This document shows, one piece after another, positions 34,446-45,185 of a DNA stretch of 64,000 bases (position 1 is the first letter of the stretch; every line of letters starts with the position of its first letter). The stretch lies in the NCBI GenBank assembly GCA_014529385.2, contig CM043944.1, forward strand, positions 45,204,268-45,268,267. Direction: 5' to 3'. The notes under the pieces were generated by a model, which saw nothing but the letters and a program-made list of their open reading frames with translations, was not told the DNA's origin and did no database searches. The translations under genes and the position numbers were made by a program. The stretch comes from Adiantum capillus-veneris (taxonomy: Eukaryota > Streptophyta > Polypodiopsida > Polypodiales > Pteridaceae).

Positions 34446-35301
34446 TGTTGGGAAAAAGAAAAAATGGGATACCTCTATAACTTTATAACCCAAGAGCGTT
34501 CAAAATTCAATCTCAACACCCAAAAGTATACCAAAACAACCTTTATTAAACCCCAACCAAAAAACCTATGCTCCCTTGGGAATTTACAAGCACACGCCCA
34601 CTCAAATTACCATAGCACATAGGAGAAAAACCCTGCCAAAGCACATATTTACATCACATGCCAACCAATGATATGAAGAGAAGGGCCTCCCCTTTCACAA
34701 TTCCACATTAACAACCCATAATTTCAACATCAACTCCACAATTCATATATATATGCCCTCCCAATTTGCCACTAGGCTGCCATAGCCATAACCCTGCAAA
34801 GAACTAGTCATAACTTGAAGAGCATAACTCCAATTGGGGCACTTTAAAGCTTGGAAGAAAGCTTAAGGAATGATTGGTTAGAAAGATGAAGATGATCAAA
34901 ATTGATCCTACATGCCGCTATGTGAAAAATTGATGCAAACAGAGAGCTGTCTCAGTATGACTACATGTAGAGAAGGCAAGGCGAGGGCAAACAACTACAT
35001 CCAAAAGCATTAAGGAGGCACAACGAGAAAAAACCTAAAAAAGTTTAAACATTGGTTGAACTTTTTAAGTTTTTACATGAGTTTTAGTTATATACAAGTC
35101 TCACTTCAGAAAACTCATTAGTGGGCACTTACAGTAACCCGACAGCTGGTGCTACACTAGTGACTTGCCCTGCATATACATGTGCTTGCTAAAGCAAGCT
35201 AAAACAACTACAAAAAGAAAGCCACACACACTTTTGACATCGAGAATCATGTCCATATGTACAAATTTACAAAAAATGAGGTGTCAAAAATGCGCCCAAC
35301 A
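34446..35301 (-). repeat. G3 5' LTR
   Basis: 856 bp, TGTTGGGAAAAAG...GCGCCCAACA on the plus strand, paired with 30184-31054. No recognisable primer site lies next to it. Confidence 0.8.
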
Positions 35302-35696
35302 ACGGGTGATCAAAGAAACTCTTGTGGAGTTTAGAAAACACACAGTTTGGTCGGTTATTAGGAAACCCCTTTGGTGTTTCTTGCAGAAATAGCTTAGAGT
35401 GCATATACACAGCTCAATGAGAACCTCCTTGACTATTTTTCCCACTTGTTATAAACAAAACTCTTTAACCCGTCCTTTGTAGCTATGAATGAACTCATTT
35501 GTCATGCATTTTCTTTTCTTTATTTGTAGGAGAATCCACCTTCCTTTGGTGATGGTGGTCGATAATCATTGAGCATTGCCCAAATTGAAGTTGTTGAGCA
35601 GTTCCATTGACCTAATTCTTGCAGATGGACGTCGAGGTCTTCTGCTCTCCATTAGTGTATACTCTATGGCTTGAAGAGGCACAACTTAGAACATAG

Positions 35697-35698
<2 letters not shown>

Positions 35699-35772
<74 letters not shown>
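35699..35772. repeat. (GA)n microsatellite
   Basis: About 37 uninterrupted GA units. Low-complexity Ser/Leu ORFs over it are artefacts. Confidence 0.97.
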
Positions 35773-35775
<3 letters not shown>

Positions 35776-36045
35776 AGTAGTGTTGTTGAGCACAAAGTGG
35801 ATGGAGTCGAATGTAAACAAAATAATTAGCTCAATGCAAGTGGATGGGAATGAGAGGGAGAACCATGAAATCTCGCATATGAAAAAGTATGCTTGCATTG
35901 AGTGTGATTTATGGCACATCCGCTCTACATTCAGTTCTAGCAGAATGAAGATTCGAACAAATTGCGGCATATATTATTATTAAGGTTTTTAAAGCAACTT
36001 AAATCTATGTTTTAAGAATGCCAAAATTTGAAATAGAAATAAAAA

Positions 36046-36178
36046 AAATGGAAGCTACAGTTGTAGTAACCTGCCATCCATTGGTTGGACAACATTCTCT
36101 CTCTAGCCCTAAAAATGGAAGCTACCGTTGTAGTAACCTGCCATCCATTGGTTGGACGACATTCTCTCTCTAGCACTA
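36046..36178. repeat. 67-bp tandem duplication
   Basis: Two copies of AAAATGGAAGCTACAG..., about 97% alike, including CCATCCATTGGTTGGAC, adjacent to each other. Confidence 0.9.
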
Positions 36179-37552
36179 AAAAGATCAAATTTGAGTCCAA
36201 ACTTTTCTTAATTTTTCTCCCTTTTTTTTAGCATAATTCTCTTAAAATCCTCCTTTTGTCTCCTTTGGAAAAATTAAGCACAATCACTTTCTTGTTTCAT
36301 AAATCTTCAATTGTGATCAACAAGCTCTTAACTTAAACAAATATTTTATGAAGCAAACTTGCTTTTTGAAGAGCACAGTTTGCTTTTTCGAAGGCAGTTT
36401 TGGAAACGCCTTACTAGCTTGCAAGGTTTTTTCACAAATTTTAAAAAATAAATGGTTACTTAGTTAGCGAGATGATCAACAATAGAATGGTAGTAAAGGA
36501 GGGACGGTAGACACTTTCAAAGCTTTGGTAGAGTGATTGTGTGTAGCATTCATTGTTGCAAGTGCAAGAAGAGGCAGAATAAGGGTGAAACATGCAAGAT
36601 GGATTGGGAGAATGAGTTCTTGACATAAATGTGGTTGCCTTTTTGTGGAACATAGACATTTTGTTTCTCTATCAACAAAAGGCTAATGATATAGAAAGGG
36701 TAAATGAAAAATGGATCATTGCTCCACGAAGGAAGTATTCTTGTTTGATTTTTCACCAATCGTGGCACATATCTCAAGTTGACTATGGAATGTAAAACTA
36801 CAAAAAATGAAACATCTACTACGACATAGTGAAGTGCTTTTTGAGGTTGTATTTCAAACATGTATAGGATCAATGTTCCACCAAGGGGTTCATGGAAAGC
36901 CATGAACTGTTTTTGCTAGCTATGACTATTGCAAGTGATGGTTGGTATTGTACAAGGGGATGAAGAGTTAGCAGGGTATGGGGTGGTTGTGAATGTAAAC
37001 ATGACTTAAAAGTGGGCATTCAAAATTGCAATGACTTCCCAACTTATCTATATATAGACCTCCTTAATTATATGTGCACCAACTAGTGGATGATTAGATT
37101 CCAATGAATATGGGATATTGATAACAAAGAAAATCTCTGAAAAAGATGTGCTAAAAGGTTTAACTCTTCAAGGGCATTCTTGGGCACTGTGATGGGATGT
37201 GGCACGCCTCATCATGGTGGTGGTTCCTAAGTTGTCATGTTTGGTGATCATCATGCACTCACTTACGTGTTTTGATGGATGGTGGTGGTCATTACAGTTG
37301 GCGGGAGGTGTTCCCTTCGTTTGGTATCATGCTCTCGGGTATGTTTTTTTTTTTTTGGGTTGGTTTGTTCATGGCAGATTCTATGTGCTTGATGGCTCCT
37401 TGAATGAATCTTCATTTATGTATGTTTTATGGCCTTATGACTAGAAGCTCTGTAATTGTAAGGGTGGGCTCCTTGTAAAAGCGTGATTGTGGTCCTGGTT
37501 GTAGCTCCTCTTGGCGCACGTATAATGTTTATGCTTAAAGTGAAATTGCATT

Positions 37553-37757
37553 TAAAAAAAAAAGTTAACTCTTGTAACTCTCTCTATTGTCATTGCATAT
37601 TTTATTCAATCTTATCGAAGATTCCAATTTCCTCCCATCCCAACCTTGCCACTCAATTCTCTTACAAAAGGAGGAACATGGATTCAAACTCACACACCAT
37701 ACTTAAATAAACTTTAGGATAAATCCCGTAACCACTCGAGCAAGCATGTGGAGCTGT
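37553..37757 (-). mobile_element. tRNA-derived SINE candidate 2
   Basis: On the minus strand an A-box-like TTGCTCGAGTGGTTACGG (about 37729-37746) and a B-box-like AGTTTGAATCC (about 37680-37690) stand at tRNA-like spacing, and the unit ends in a T-run (37553-37562), as in Au-type plant SINEs. The A box is a weak match, so the call is tentative. Confidence 0.4.
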
Positions 37758-38018
37758 TACCACCACGAAGTCGTGCAGATAAAAAAAAAAGGCTTATCTC
37801 CTCGCACCCCCCCCACCGGCCCTCGTGCATGTCTCGTGCTGTAATTCTCAGTGGCCATCGCGACCCACCACTACTTCTGCTGCCTGCCATTGTGGTTGCT
37901 GCCCACGAGCATGAACGTGCCGCCTTTACCTTTTATTTTCTTTCCACCAAGGGTATCTCCCATTTATTCCTTGATTTTTCCTTTTTCTCCTAGCTGGTAC
38001 TCCTACCTCCTTCTAATT

Positions 38019-38155
38019 GATTTTTTTTATAAAAGCCATTCAACTAGTTTTACAAGATTGCGGCCACTCACCCACACTCACATGTATCAAGGGTTGAACC
38101 AAAGTGGGTGCGCTTAAAGTCCTCACCTTTACCACTAAGCCAACTTCCTTTTGCA
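38019..38155 (-). mobile_element. tRNA-derived SINE
   Basis: The minus strand has a good RNA polymerase III A box TGGCTTAGTGGT (about 38131-38142) and B box GGTTCAACCC (38091-38100), spaced as in a tRNA gene. It ends in an A-rich tail (minus TATAAAAAAAATC, about 38017-38030). No anticodon stem or acceptor stem of a real tRNA follows, which favours a SINE. It lies about 430 bp upstream of the transporter gene. Confidence 0.6.
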
Positions 38156-38588
38156 GTGAACATGTAAAATAGTCTTGGTTTTCAGCTTGTGTACATTGTT
38201 AGATAAAACCCGAGGTATAGTGTATTTTAACAAGTTAGAATCATAAAATCCCGGTTAGATTTTGAGCTTGCCTTGAAGAAAACCGACAAATTTATAGTGT
38301 AAATGCCGGCAAATGCTTCAAATTTCGACCTAAAAACCGTTAGTATTTCAAGTTTGCCCTTATTTTCTTCTCTTAGGAAAAATGTATTTTTCTAGCCCTG
38401 CAAGTTGTGTAAACACTTTCTATACTTTCTAAAGTGGACCTACATGATGCTGTGGTTGAGACTCCAACGTGTGACGGAATCTTGAATCTGGATCTAGCCT
38501 ACCTTTCACTTCTTTAATTGCTGCAAAGATTCCATTGTTACCACCCTGTTTGTAGAATGTAGATGGTGGCTAATCACCACTAGGCCAA

Positions 38589-39558
38589 ATGAGCAAAGCA
38601 CATAATCTGTGGAATGCAAGCTGCTCCTCTCTGCTACTCTTCAAGGAGCGCAGTCCCTGCGAGTTGCAGCTCCCATGGCCTTCCTCGCTCTGCTATCGGA
38701 AGCAGCCTTTATTCCGAGTGCGAGGTCTATCACAAGAGTCCAGCTTTCAAATCACCCCGAGCGATGGACCTGCATCATCCTTCTCTTTGCTAACCGAAGT
38801 TGCCTCAGAACCCTCGCTGACAAGCCCTCCTGACCCCTCCCTAGCAAACAAAGACCTTCTCCCTACCAGTCTCTCTGAAAGGACATTCTCTGCATGGGAC
38901 ATCGTTAGCTTGTGGGTGGGCTTGGTTGTCGGCGTGCCCTCTTACTACCTCGCTGGCAGCCTCGTCGAGCTTGGCATGTCATGGTGGCAGGGCATCTTCA
39001 CTGTGATGGCAGGCAACTTCTTGCTCTTTTTCCCTCTCATCTGGACGGGGCATGCAGGCATTAAGTATGGCATCCCATTTCCAGTCATGGCAAGGGCATC
39101 CTTTGGAATCCATGGTGCGCACATTGCGACGATCCTTAGAGCCCTTGTGGCATGTGGGTGGTTTGGCATTGAGACATGGATAGGTGGGCAAGGCATTTAT
39201 GTCCTCTTGAATGCCCTTCTGGAAGGAAAATTAGCAGGCTCTTCCATCATGTTTATGGGGTCTGCGCTCTCAGAATGGGTGTGTTTCTTCTCATTTTGGC
39301 TGCTTCAAGTAGCCATTCTCTGGAATGGTGTAGATAGTATTCGACAGCTTGAGAAATATTGTGCTCCTGTGCTGATTATTATGTCGATTGCACTCTTGAT
39401 GTGGGCATACTTGAAAGCTGGTGGGTTTGGGGCCATGTTGGCTGCCCCCTCTCAATTTGTTGTAGGAGGTGCCAGGCAAGGGCAGTTCTGGCAAGTTTTT
39501 TTTCCAGCTCTCACTGCCAATATTGGTTTTTGGGCCACCATAAGTTTGAACATGCCAG
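38589..39558 (+). CDS. NCS1 nucleobase transporter (plastid PLUTO-like), first exon
   Basis: Encodes 323 residues plus one base of an NCS1 family purine/pyrimidine permease (the family of Arabidopsis PLUTO, plastidic uracil/guanine import). The first 95 residues are Ser/Arg-rich and fit a chloroplast transit peptide. The core starts LSERTFSAWDIVSLWVGLVVGVPSYYLAGS (96-125), followed by PVMARASFGIHGAH (166-179), CGWFGIETWIGGQ (189-201), IRQLEKYCAPVL (251-262) and LTANIGFWATISLNMP (308-323). About six membrane segments are present, against about twelve in the family. The exon ends CAG|GTAAAG at 39558/39559; the split codon G|xx suits the Asp that follows NIP in Arabidopsis. The open frame to 39638 is intron read-through. 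The remaining exons were not found. Confidence 0.88.
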
Positions 39559-40375
39559 GTAAAGGCCTAGATCCATCACAATTACTTGAGTTTTTGTTTG
39601 TTTCTTGCCTTGATTTGCGTTTGTCACCTAATAGCTAGGAGGGCAGTGTGTCAGGTTGGATCTGTATTTCTGGCTGACTGGTAGGATCAAGCTCCTTACA
39701 CTATCAGAGCATCTTTCCATTGTAGCCTGCCATATCATTAATGCAGTTTGTGGAAACTACTCATCACTGGGAGATCGCTTGTGCCTGGACCTATGTCTAG
39801 TGTGACGCCTAACGTGCATACAATGCACTACTTACCCTATAATTGCCAGTATTTCTCTCATTTCACCAAAGGAATTTTCATTTCATTACCATCCATCAAT
39901 CTTTATTTGATGCCTACCTTTTTTTTTTGGATTTAAAATTATCATCATCAATGATTGAAGAAGGGAAATGTTGTAGCATCATGAAGGGTTCTCCTAAGAT
40001 CCCTATACTTAATGATTCAGCTAGGGAAAAGGTGTCGTAGCATCACTATAGGAGACCTTTTCAGGCAACTAGAACCTTTTGGAGTATATGGGTTAGTTAC
40101 GGCCACATTATGAATCCTTTGAAGGGTTAAGGAAGATCAGAAAGATTACTGTTTGCAGTGTATAGCCAACACGGACTTAGTTCATAACCCAAAATGTGTG
40201 TTTAAGTGTTACATTAGGCTCCTTTTATAGGAGAGAAAATGAACTCTAAGGAAGACTCAAAGATGATGTAACTGCCTCTTGCATCAAGCAGGCAGAGATG
40301 ATTTTGACGCATTCTCTTAGGGATGCCTTTTGGCTCTTGCGATACACAAAGAGATGATATACTGTTCCCTTACAC
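39559..40375 (+). other. Presumed intron or broken remainder of the transporter gene
   Basis: Begins with the consensus donor GTAAAG. No stretch encoding the expected next part of the protein (after the NIP-Asp position) was seen up to 41063. T-rich tracts (about 39909-39920) suit an intron. The next exon is absent, very diverged or displaced. Confidence 0.5.
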
Positions 40376-40407
40376 GTGACTCATGAACATAGGACGTGTT
40401 TGTCTGT

Positions 40408-40408
<1 letters not shown>

Positions 40409-40452
<44 letters not shown>
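40409..40452. repeat. (GA)n microsatellite
   Basis: About 22 GA units preceding AAACCCTAAGGTTGC. Such tracts are common in plant 5' UTRs. Confidence 0.95.
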
Positions 40453-40453
<1 letters not shown>

Positions 40454-40749
40454 AAGAGAGAGCACGAAACCTTTCAAAACCCTAAGGTTGCAAGCAACCC
40501 TAATTTGTGGAAACGTTCCTCAGGCCATTGCCACCCAGTGCAGCCCGTCGCCAACCCTTCTCATCGCCTTCTACTGCAAGCTTCATCGCCCAGCCTCAGC
40601 TTTGTCATTCTCGTCAGCCCTGTTGACGCTTGTGGCCGCAGCTCCACCCCTTCAGGGCTTGTCGCCTCCAAGGATGCCACGTCCCTGCTGGCCTTTGTTA
40701 TGCCACATTTTTGCCTTGAGCTGCCCTTGCTTCCTCTCTAAACTTGCTC

Positions 40750-40970
40750 ATCATCAGACTCAGCATTTTGAAGATCGTGGAGCTTTACACCCAGGACGCC
40801 CTGGTTTACGATGCTGAGGGTGGCTACTACCAATCTCCCTCGTTTACTATTGCTTGCAAGTTGCTCGCTACCTACTGGAGTTACTACCAACTGCAAATTG
40901 GTTTACTACCAAATTCCAATCTCCCTCATTTATTGTTGCTTGCTCGCTACCTACTCCAGTTACTGGGTAG
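40750..40970 (+). pseudogene. Candidate late-exon fragment of an NCS1 transporter, plus local duplication
   Basis: The plus-strand frame reads ILKIVELYTQDALVYDAEG followed by GYYQS. This recalls the NCS1 segment after the DYY motif (L-x-I-x-x-LY-x-x-D...YY), on the same strand 1.2 kb beyond the first exon. An AG acceptor (CATCATCAG) precedes it. The stretch is short, the middle exons are missing, and 40829-40890 is partly repeated at 40913-40970. This is suggestive only. Confidence 0.3.
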
Positions 40971-41063
40971 CTTGGGTGACTTTTGCCCTGCAATGCATGC
41001 TCAGAGCATCAGGTTGTGTCGAAGGCCACTTTCGCGCAGTATAGAGGACACCACTTGGAGGGA

Positions 41064-41436
41064 CTCCTTTCAAGCAAATAGCCTTGCATCGAGTATAGAC
41101 ACTCCTATCTAGAGATGGTATAGAATTGGCTCTTGAAGTCGATGAAGCAGGTCAACGTGGCACACAGACACATGTGCACATGACATCCCCTTTGCTTAAG
41201 GTGAGGTACTGGTACCGAACTCCATGCAAGCCATAAGATGATCTCGAATCTCCTTTCAAGCAAATAGCCTTGCATCGAGTACAAACTCTCCTATCTAGAG
41301 ATGGGTACAAAATTGGCTCTCGAAGTCGATGAAGCAGGTCCACGTTGCACACAGAGCCATGTGCACGTGACATCCCCTTTGCTTAAGGTGAGGTACTGGT
41401 ATCAAACTCCATGCAAGCCATAAGATGATCTTGCAA
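41064..41436 (-). repeat. 186-bp tandem duplication with gypsy 3'-end sequence
   Basis: Two copies (41064-41249, 41250-41436) from CTCCTTTCAAGC to GATCT. On the minus strand each contains YQYLTL-like codons, AGCAAAGGGGATGTCA (polypurine tract plus LTR-start pattern) and downstream sequence. The same layout occurs at the 3' end of G4 (about 59455-59500). Confidence 0.8.
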
Positions 41437-42055
41437 TAATGGCCCTTCAAATGATGTCCTCCAAGGCCACTTTTGAGATAGAGGTTCTCCCTGTGATGTA
41501 AAAATGTCCAAAGGACATGGATGGTGATGATACATCTACTTGCAATCAATGCATTGTCCGTGGATCAACGATTCCCTTGTTGGTTACCGGCCAGCCTTGG
41601 CTGCCCCAACTCGGATGGTGTGAACCAACTGCAAATTAGATAGATGCTTGTAGAGCGAATGGCTGAATATGCAAACGTTGATGTCCACGAAGATTACCGG
41701 CGAGCTGATGCTATCCCTATGCGGGAAGATTAGCGAGAGCAATGCCGAATGGGAGATGAAGATGGATATGGACTTTGGAATGACCACGAACCATGGCAAG
41801 TCCTTTGTATGATGTCTCATGAAACCGCCGAATAACTCCCTAAAGATAGAGGCTCCTCTTGGGGCTTCAACTAGATTGCCGTATGATGGAAGCTCTAGAT
41901 GAATCCTCGTATGTGCAACGGATGTGGCTGTGAAGGTAGGCTTACGATACCTGCGAACTCCCGCGGTGGTTGCCTCGGATTGGAACCCTTTGGCTTCATA
42001 TTGATGGCCAAAGCTTGACTTTTGATCATACATCGCGCCATTTTCGTAAGCGACC
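41437..42055. other. Flank of the inverted copia segment, no gene recognised
   Basis: An open minus-strand frame (41584-42210) is copia only in its first 50 codons. Below 42055 its sequence has no recognisable domain. This is probably the original sequence at the left breakpoint of the inversion. Confidence 0.45.
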
Positions 42056-43047
42056 TGTTTTCCTTTCAACAACGCCATTTTGCTGAGGTGTATACGGCAC
42101 TGTAAATTGGTGTTTAATCCCACGACTAGCCAAAAATGCATTAAACTCATGAGACATATACTCCCCCCCTCGATTTGAACGGAGGGTGCCCATAGTACAT
42201 TTAGAGACATTTTCAGCCATAACCAAAAATTGCTTGGAGAAATTGCTTAGCTTTAATTGAATACGCCCATGCAAGCCTGGAGTAATCATCAATGAAAGTT
42301 GGGAAATAAACATAACTGCCCAAGAACGGAGTTTTTATAGTCCCACAAACATTTTTAGAACCAAGGTGTACATCAATACCCTGCACAACATTCCAAACGC
42401 CCTTTGACACAAGACATGATGCATCATGTAAGCCCACATTAGGTCATTGTCCCCATCCAATTTATCCTCAGCAGCAAGCATCTTGAACACATCTATGTTG
42501 TCAACCATGGCAAATACCTGCACCTGATGTGAAAACTGCCCAAACAAAGGAGAAATGAAGCGGGACTACTGCGTGCTATATAGCACAACCCAGAGAAGAC
42601 TTCTTCTGTAATGCAACTGTTATGCAGAAAATGGCGCTGACAAGAATTATACACAAAATGAAGAAATTGCATTTGCAGTGTTGCCTGTAGTGGAAATGGA
42701 GGCCGTAATGAGCCCGAATGGAAAATTTGAGCTGACCGAAATTGGAGAAAGTGAGCAGGCATGTGCTGGTGATGCTGGCGACTACGCCCGGGAGGACGCA
42801 ACCTGCTCTGATACCAATTGTTGGAATTAGGGTTGCAGGGAAACACACACAGCTTGGAGAAGACGAAGAAGCTCAAGGCACACAACAAAGAGTAGTATTA
42901 CTTAGTGTGCAATGGAAAGATGAGTTAGCCCTAGAGTGATGGGCGTATATACAATGCACGGGAGGGAAAACCTCCTAGTGAGGGAAAAAATGCCCCGGCG
43001 GTCCTAAGTGTGTTCACACACATCACTACCACATGTATATGGTAACA
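42056..43047 (-). pseudogene. C4 5' half: LTR, gag start and integrase N-part, inverted
   Basis: The LTR (42819-43047, 229 bp) begins TGTTACCATATAC on the minus strand. The primer site TGGTATCAGAGCA is at 42804-42816. Gag begins MVDNIDVFKMLAAEDKLDGDN (about 42513) and runs to WAYMMHHVL. Near 42350 sequence passes from gag (GVWNVVQGIDVHLG) directly into integrase (CGTIKTPFLGSYVY, DDYSRLAWAY), showing an internal deletion. The integrase continues with LRSNRGGEY and TPQQNGVVERK (third catalytic residue) and stops at about 42056. It faces the plus-strand 3' half. Confidence 0.85.
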
Positions 43048-43069
43048 TCACATGCGGTCCACACCATCC

Positions 43070-44890
43070 GCATCTTCTTAGCAATCTGTGCCACATTCGT
43101 TTTGGCTTGAGGCTATTATGTGTGCCACTTATGTAATTAAGAGGTGTCCTACGAAAGCTTTGCAGTCTATGACTCCTTATGAAGCATGGCATGATAAAAA
43201 GCCATCTATTGATCACATGCGCTTTTTTGGCTGTTTGACTTATGCTTTGGTGTCACAAACGCAGCGTAGAAAATTGGATGATAGGTTTTCAAATGCAATT
43301 TTTTTGGTTATAGTACTGAAAGTAAAGGTTATAGGTTGTACCATCCGCAAACAAAGCGTATCTTGGTTTCACGGGATGTTGTGTTTGTGGAAGATTCTGT
43401 TCGACCCTTGCTATCATGTACTATAGATAGTAATGTAAGCTCACATGACATTTATAACAGTTTGTTGCCTCTTTTCAGTGGTGGAAACTTGATTGTAAAT
43501 TCAAATGAGGCAAATGTACTGCCTTTGGGGGTTTTTGAAAATGTTATAGATCAGCCTATTACTGATACAGATGTACATGATGTGGAAAGGGTTGAGAATG
43601 AGCAGCAGGCTAGAGGCATTCCAAAATGGTTGGTGCATACTTTGCGTGACAGTAAATTGGATGCACCTTTGTCTAGTCGTACTCGTTCAGGTTCTCACCA
43701 TGCATCTTTTGCATCAGATTGTTATGCTTTGGCTATTTCTAGTCTATGTGATGTAGAGGAACCTATGTCTTTTGATGAAGCAGAGAATTCAGAAAATTGG
43801 ATGTCCTCGTACTGGTAAGAAAAAGCTGACACTCATTTGGTTAAACGAGGCTTTTGTAACAGTTCAACGGATAGCACTTTGTATGTAAAGCGTGAGGGTG
43901 ATGTACTTCTCATTGTTGTTCTATATGTGGATGATTTGCTGATCACTGGCCAAATGAGACACATATTAGTAAATTTAAGGCTGATTTGAATGCTACTTTC
44001 AAGACGAAAGATTGATTTGGGGCTGTTGCCTCATTACTTGAGCATACAGTTTAAGTAATGTGATGGTGGTATTGCCTTGTGTCAAACAAGTTACATAGAG
44101 ACATTGCTATGTAAGTCTGGACTTGAGGATTGTAAACCTATTGCCACTCCCATGGAAACAGGTTTAAAATTGAGTCTTCATGATGCTGGTGATCCTGCCG
44201 ATGTCACTCTTTACCAAACTGTTGTTGGATGCCTTATTTATCTATGCAATATAAGGCCGGATATTCAGTTTGTAGTCTCACAGGTCAACAGGTTTATGCA
44301 TAGCCCAGGATCTAAGCATTGACAGACTGTCAAGAGGATTTTTTGCTACTTGAGTCACTTTGCATCTTGGGTTGTTTTATCCCAAGGGGGGATCATTACC
44401 TCCAGATTTACATGCCTTTTCGGACTTAGATTGGGTTGGTTGTTTTGACACGTGAGTGTCAACAAGTGGTTTTTGTTTCATGCTCAACAGTTCATGCATA
44501 TCATGGTTGAGCAAGAAGCAACCTACTGTGGGCCACTTCCAGCTGTGAGGCTGAGTACTGGGCAGTCTTCACAACTACGGTTGAGTGTGTATGGCTCAGA
44601 CGCCTTATGGTTCATTTGGGTGCTCTATAGGATAGTGTCAACATCATCTACACTGGCAGTTAGAGAGCATTGGTAGTTGCAAGGAACCGAGTTTTTCATG
44701 CTCGCATAAAGCATATTGAGGTGCATTACCACTATGTCAGGGAGAGACTCTCAGCAGGAGAGATCAGCTTGGCTTATGTGCCAACACAAGACAACCTTGC
44801 AGATCTATTCACAAAGGCATTGCCTCGTGAAAAGTTTGAAGCTTTCTGCAAAACTTTGGGCTTACTCCCCTTTGTGACTTGATCATGCAC
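43070..44890 (+). pseudogene. C4 3' half: integrase C-part, RT remnant, RNase H
   Basis: Starts with the integrase stretch that would come soon after NGVVERK: LPHSFWLEAIMCATYVIKRCPTKALQ at 43083, TPYEAWHDKKPSIDHMRFFG, then the linker (43336-43818). After ENSENWMSS the RT N-half is missing; the frame resumes with THLVKRGFCNSSTDSTLYV and intact YVDD (VVLYVDDLLITG, about 43915-43950). RNase H follows in pieces with RPDIQFVVSQVNRFM (44077-44322) and HIEVHYHYVRERLSAGEI, ending LADLFTKALP (44670-44882). Multiple stops and shifts. Confidence 0.87.
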
Positions 44891-44959
44891 ATGGGACACG
44901 ACACTTCTTTATAAATTATGTGCCAGCTCTTGTTCACCCCATCACTCCTAGGAGGGATT

Positions 44960-45185
44960 TGTTACCATTATATGTCGTAATGATGTGTGTGAGCGCATTT
45001 AGGACCTTCAGGGAATTTTTTTCCTCGCTAGGAGATTTTTCTCCCCGTGCATTGTATCTACGCCCATCACTCTAGGGCTAACTCATCTTTCCATTACACA
45101 CTAAGTAATACTACTCTTTGTTGTGTGCCTTGAGCTTCTTCGTCTTCTCCAAGCTGTGTGTTTCTCTACAACCCTAATTCCAACA
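44960..45185 (+). repeat. C4 3' LTR
   Basis: 226 bp, TGTTACCATTATATG...TTCCAACA, preceded by polypurine tract AGGAGGGA (44950-44957). Its reverse complement is about 90% identical by eye to 42819-43047, so the two LTRs of C4 are in inverted orientation. 45186-45675 beyond it holds nothing recognised. Confidence 0.9.

Larger units (their letters stand above)
30184..35301 (-). mobile_element. G3: Ty3/gypsy element lacking RT
   Basis: Similar terminal repeats of 871 bp (30184-31054) and 856 bp (34446-35301) enclose gag, RNase H and integrase blocks in gypsy order on the minus strand. Both repeats contain matching stretches, for example around ATGGGATACCTCTATA, and the right one shows TGTTGGG...CCCAACA ends. 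No RT is present. A piece of another LTR lies between gag and RNase H. No 5-bp target duplication is obvious, and gag coding sequence abuts the 5' LTR without leader or primer site, so the element has been rearranged. Confidence 0.75.
35302..37552. other. Intergenic, no gene recognised
   Basis: This stretch contains a pure (GA)n tract (35699-35772), a 67-bp tandem duplication (about 36046-36178) and T-runs (about 37341-37352). Short ORFs have no domain. The sequence ending in an A-run at 37553-37562 could be the 3' end of a plus-strand retroelement, without further support. Confidence 0.5.

Noticed and set aside
35686-35970. Ser/Leu repeat ORF
   Set aside because: Runs through the GA microsatellite; no domain.
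38091-38142. Functional tRNA gene
   Set aside because: A and B boxes are present, but no acceptor or anticodon stems can be paired; an A-rich tail suits a SINE.
40376-40817. Independent plant gene starting after the GA tract
   Set aside because: The sequence resembles a 5' UTR at first (AAACCCTAAGG), but the ORFs have no domain and begin in the microsatellite.
41584-42210. 208-residue minus-strand protein
   Set aside because: Only its first 50 codons relate to copia integrase, in a shifted frame; the rest has no recognisable domain.
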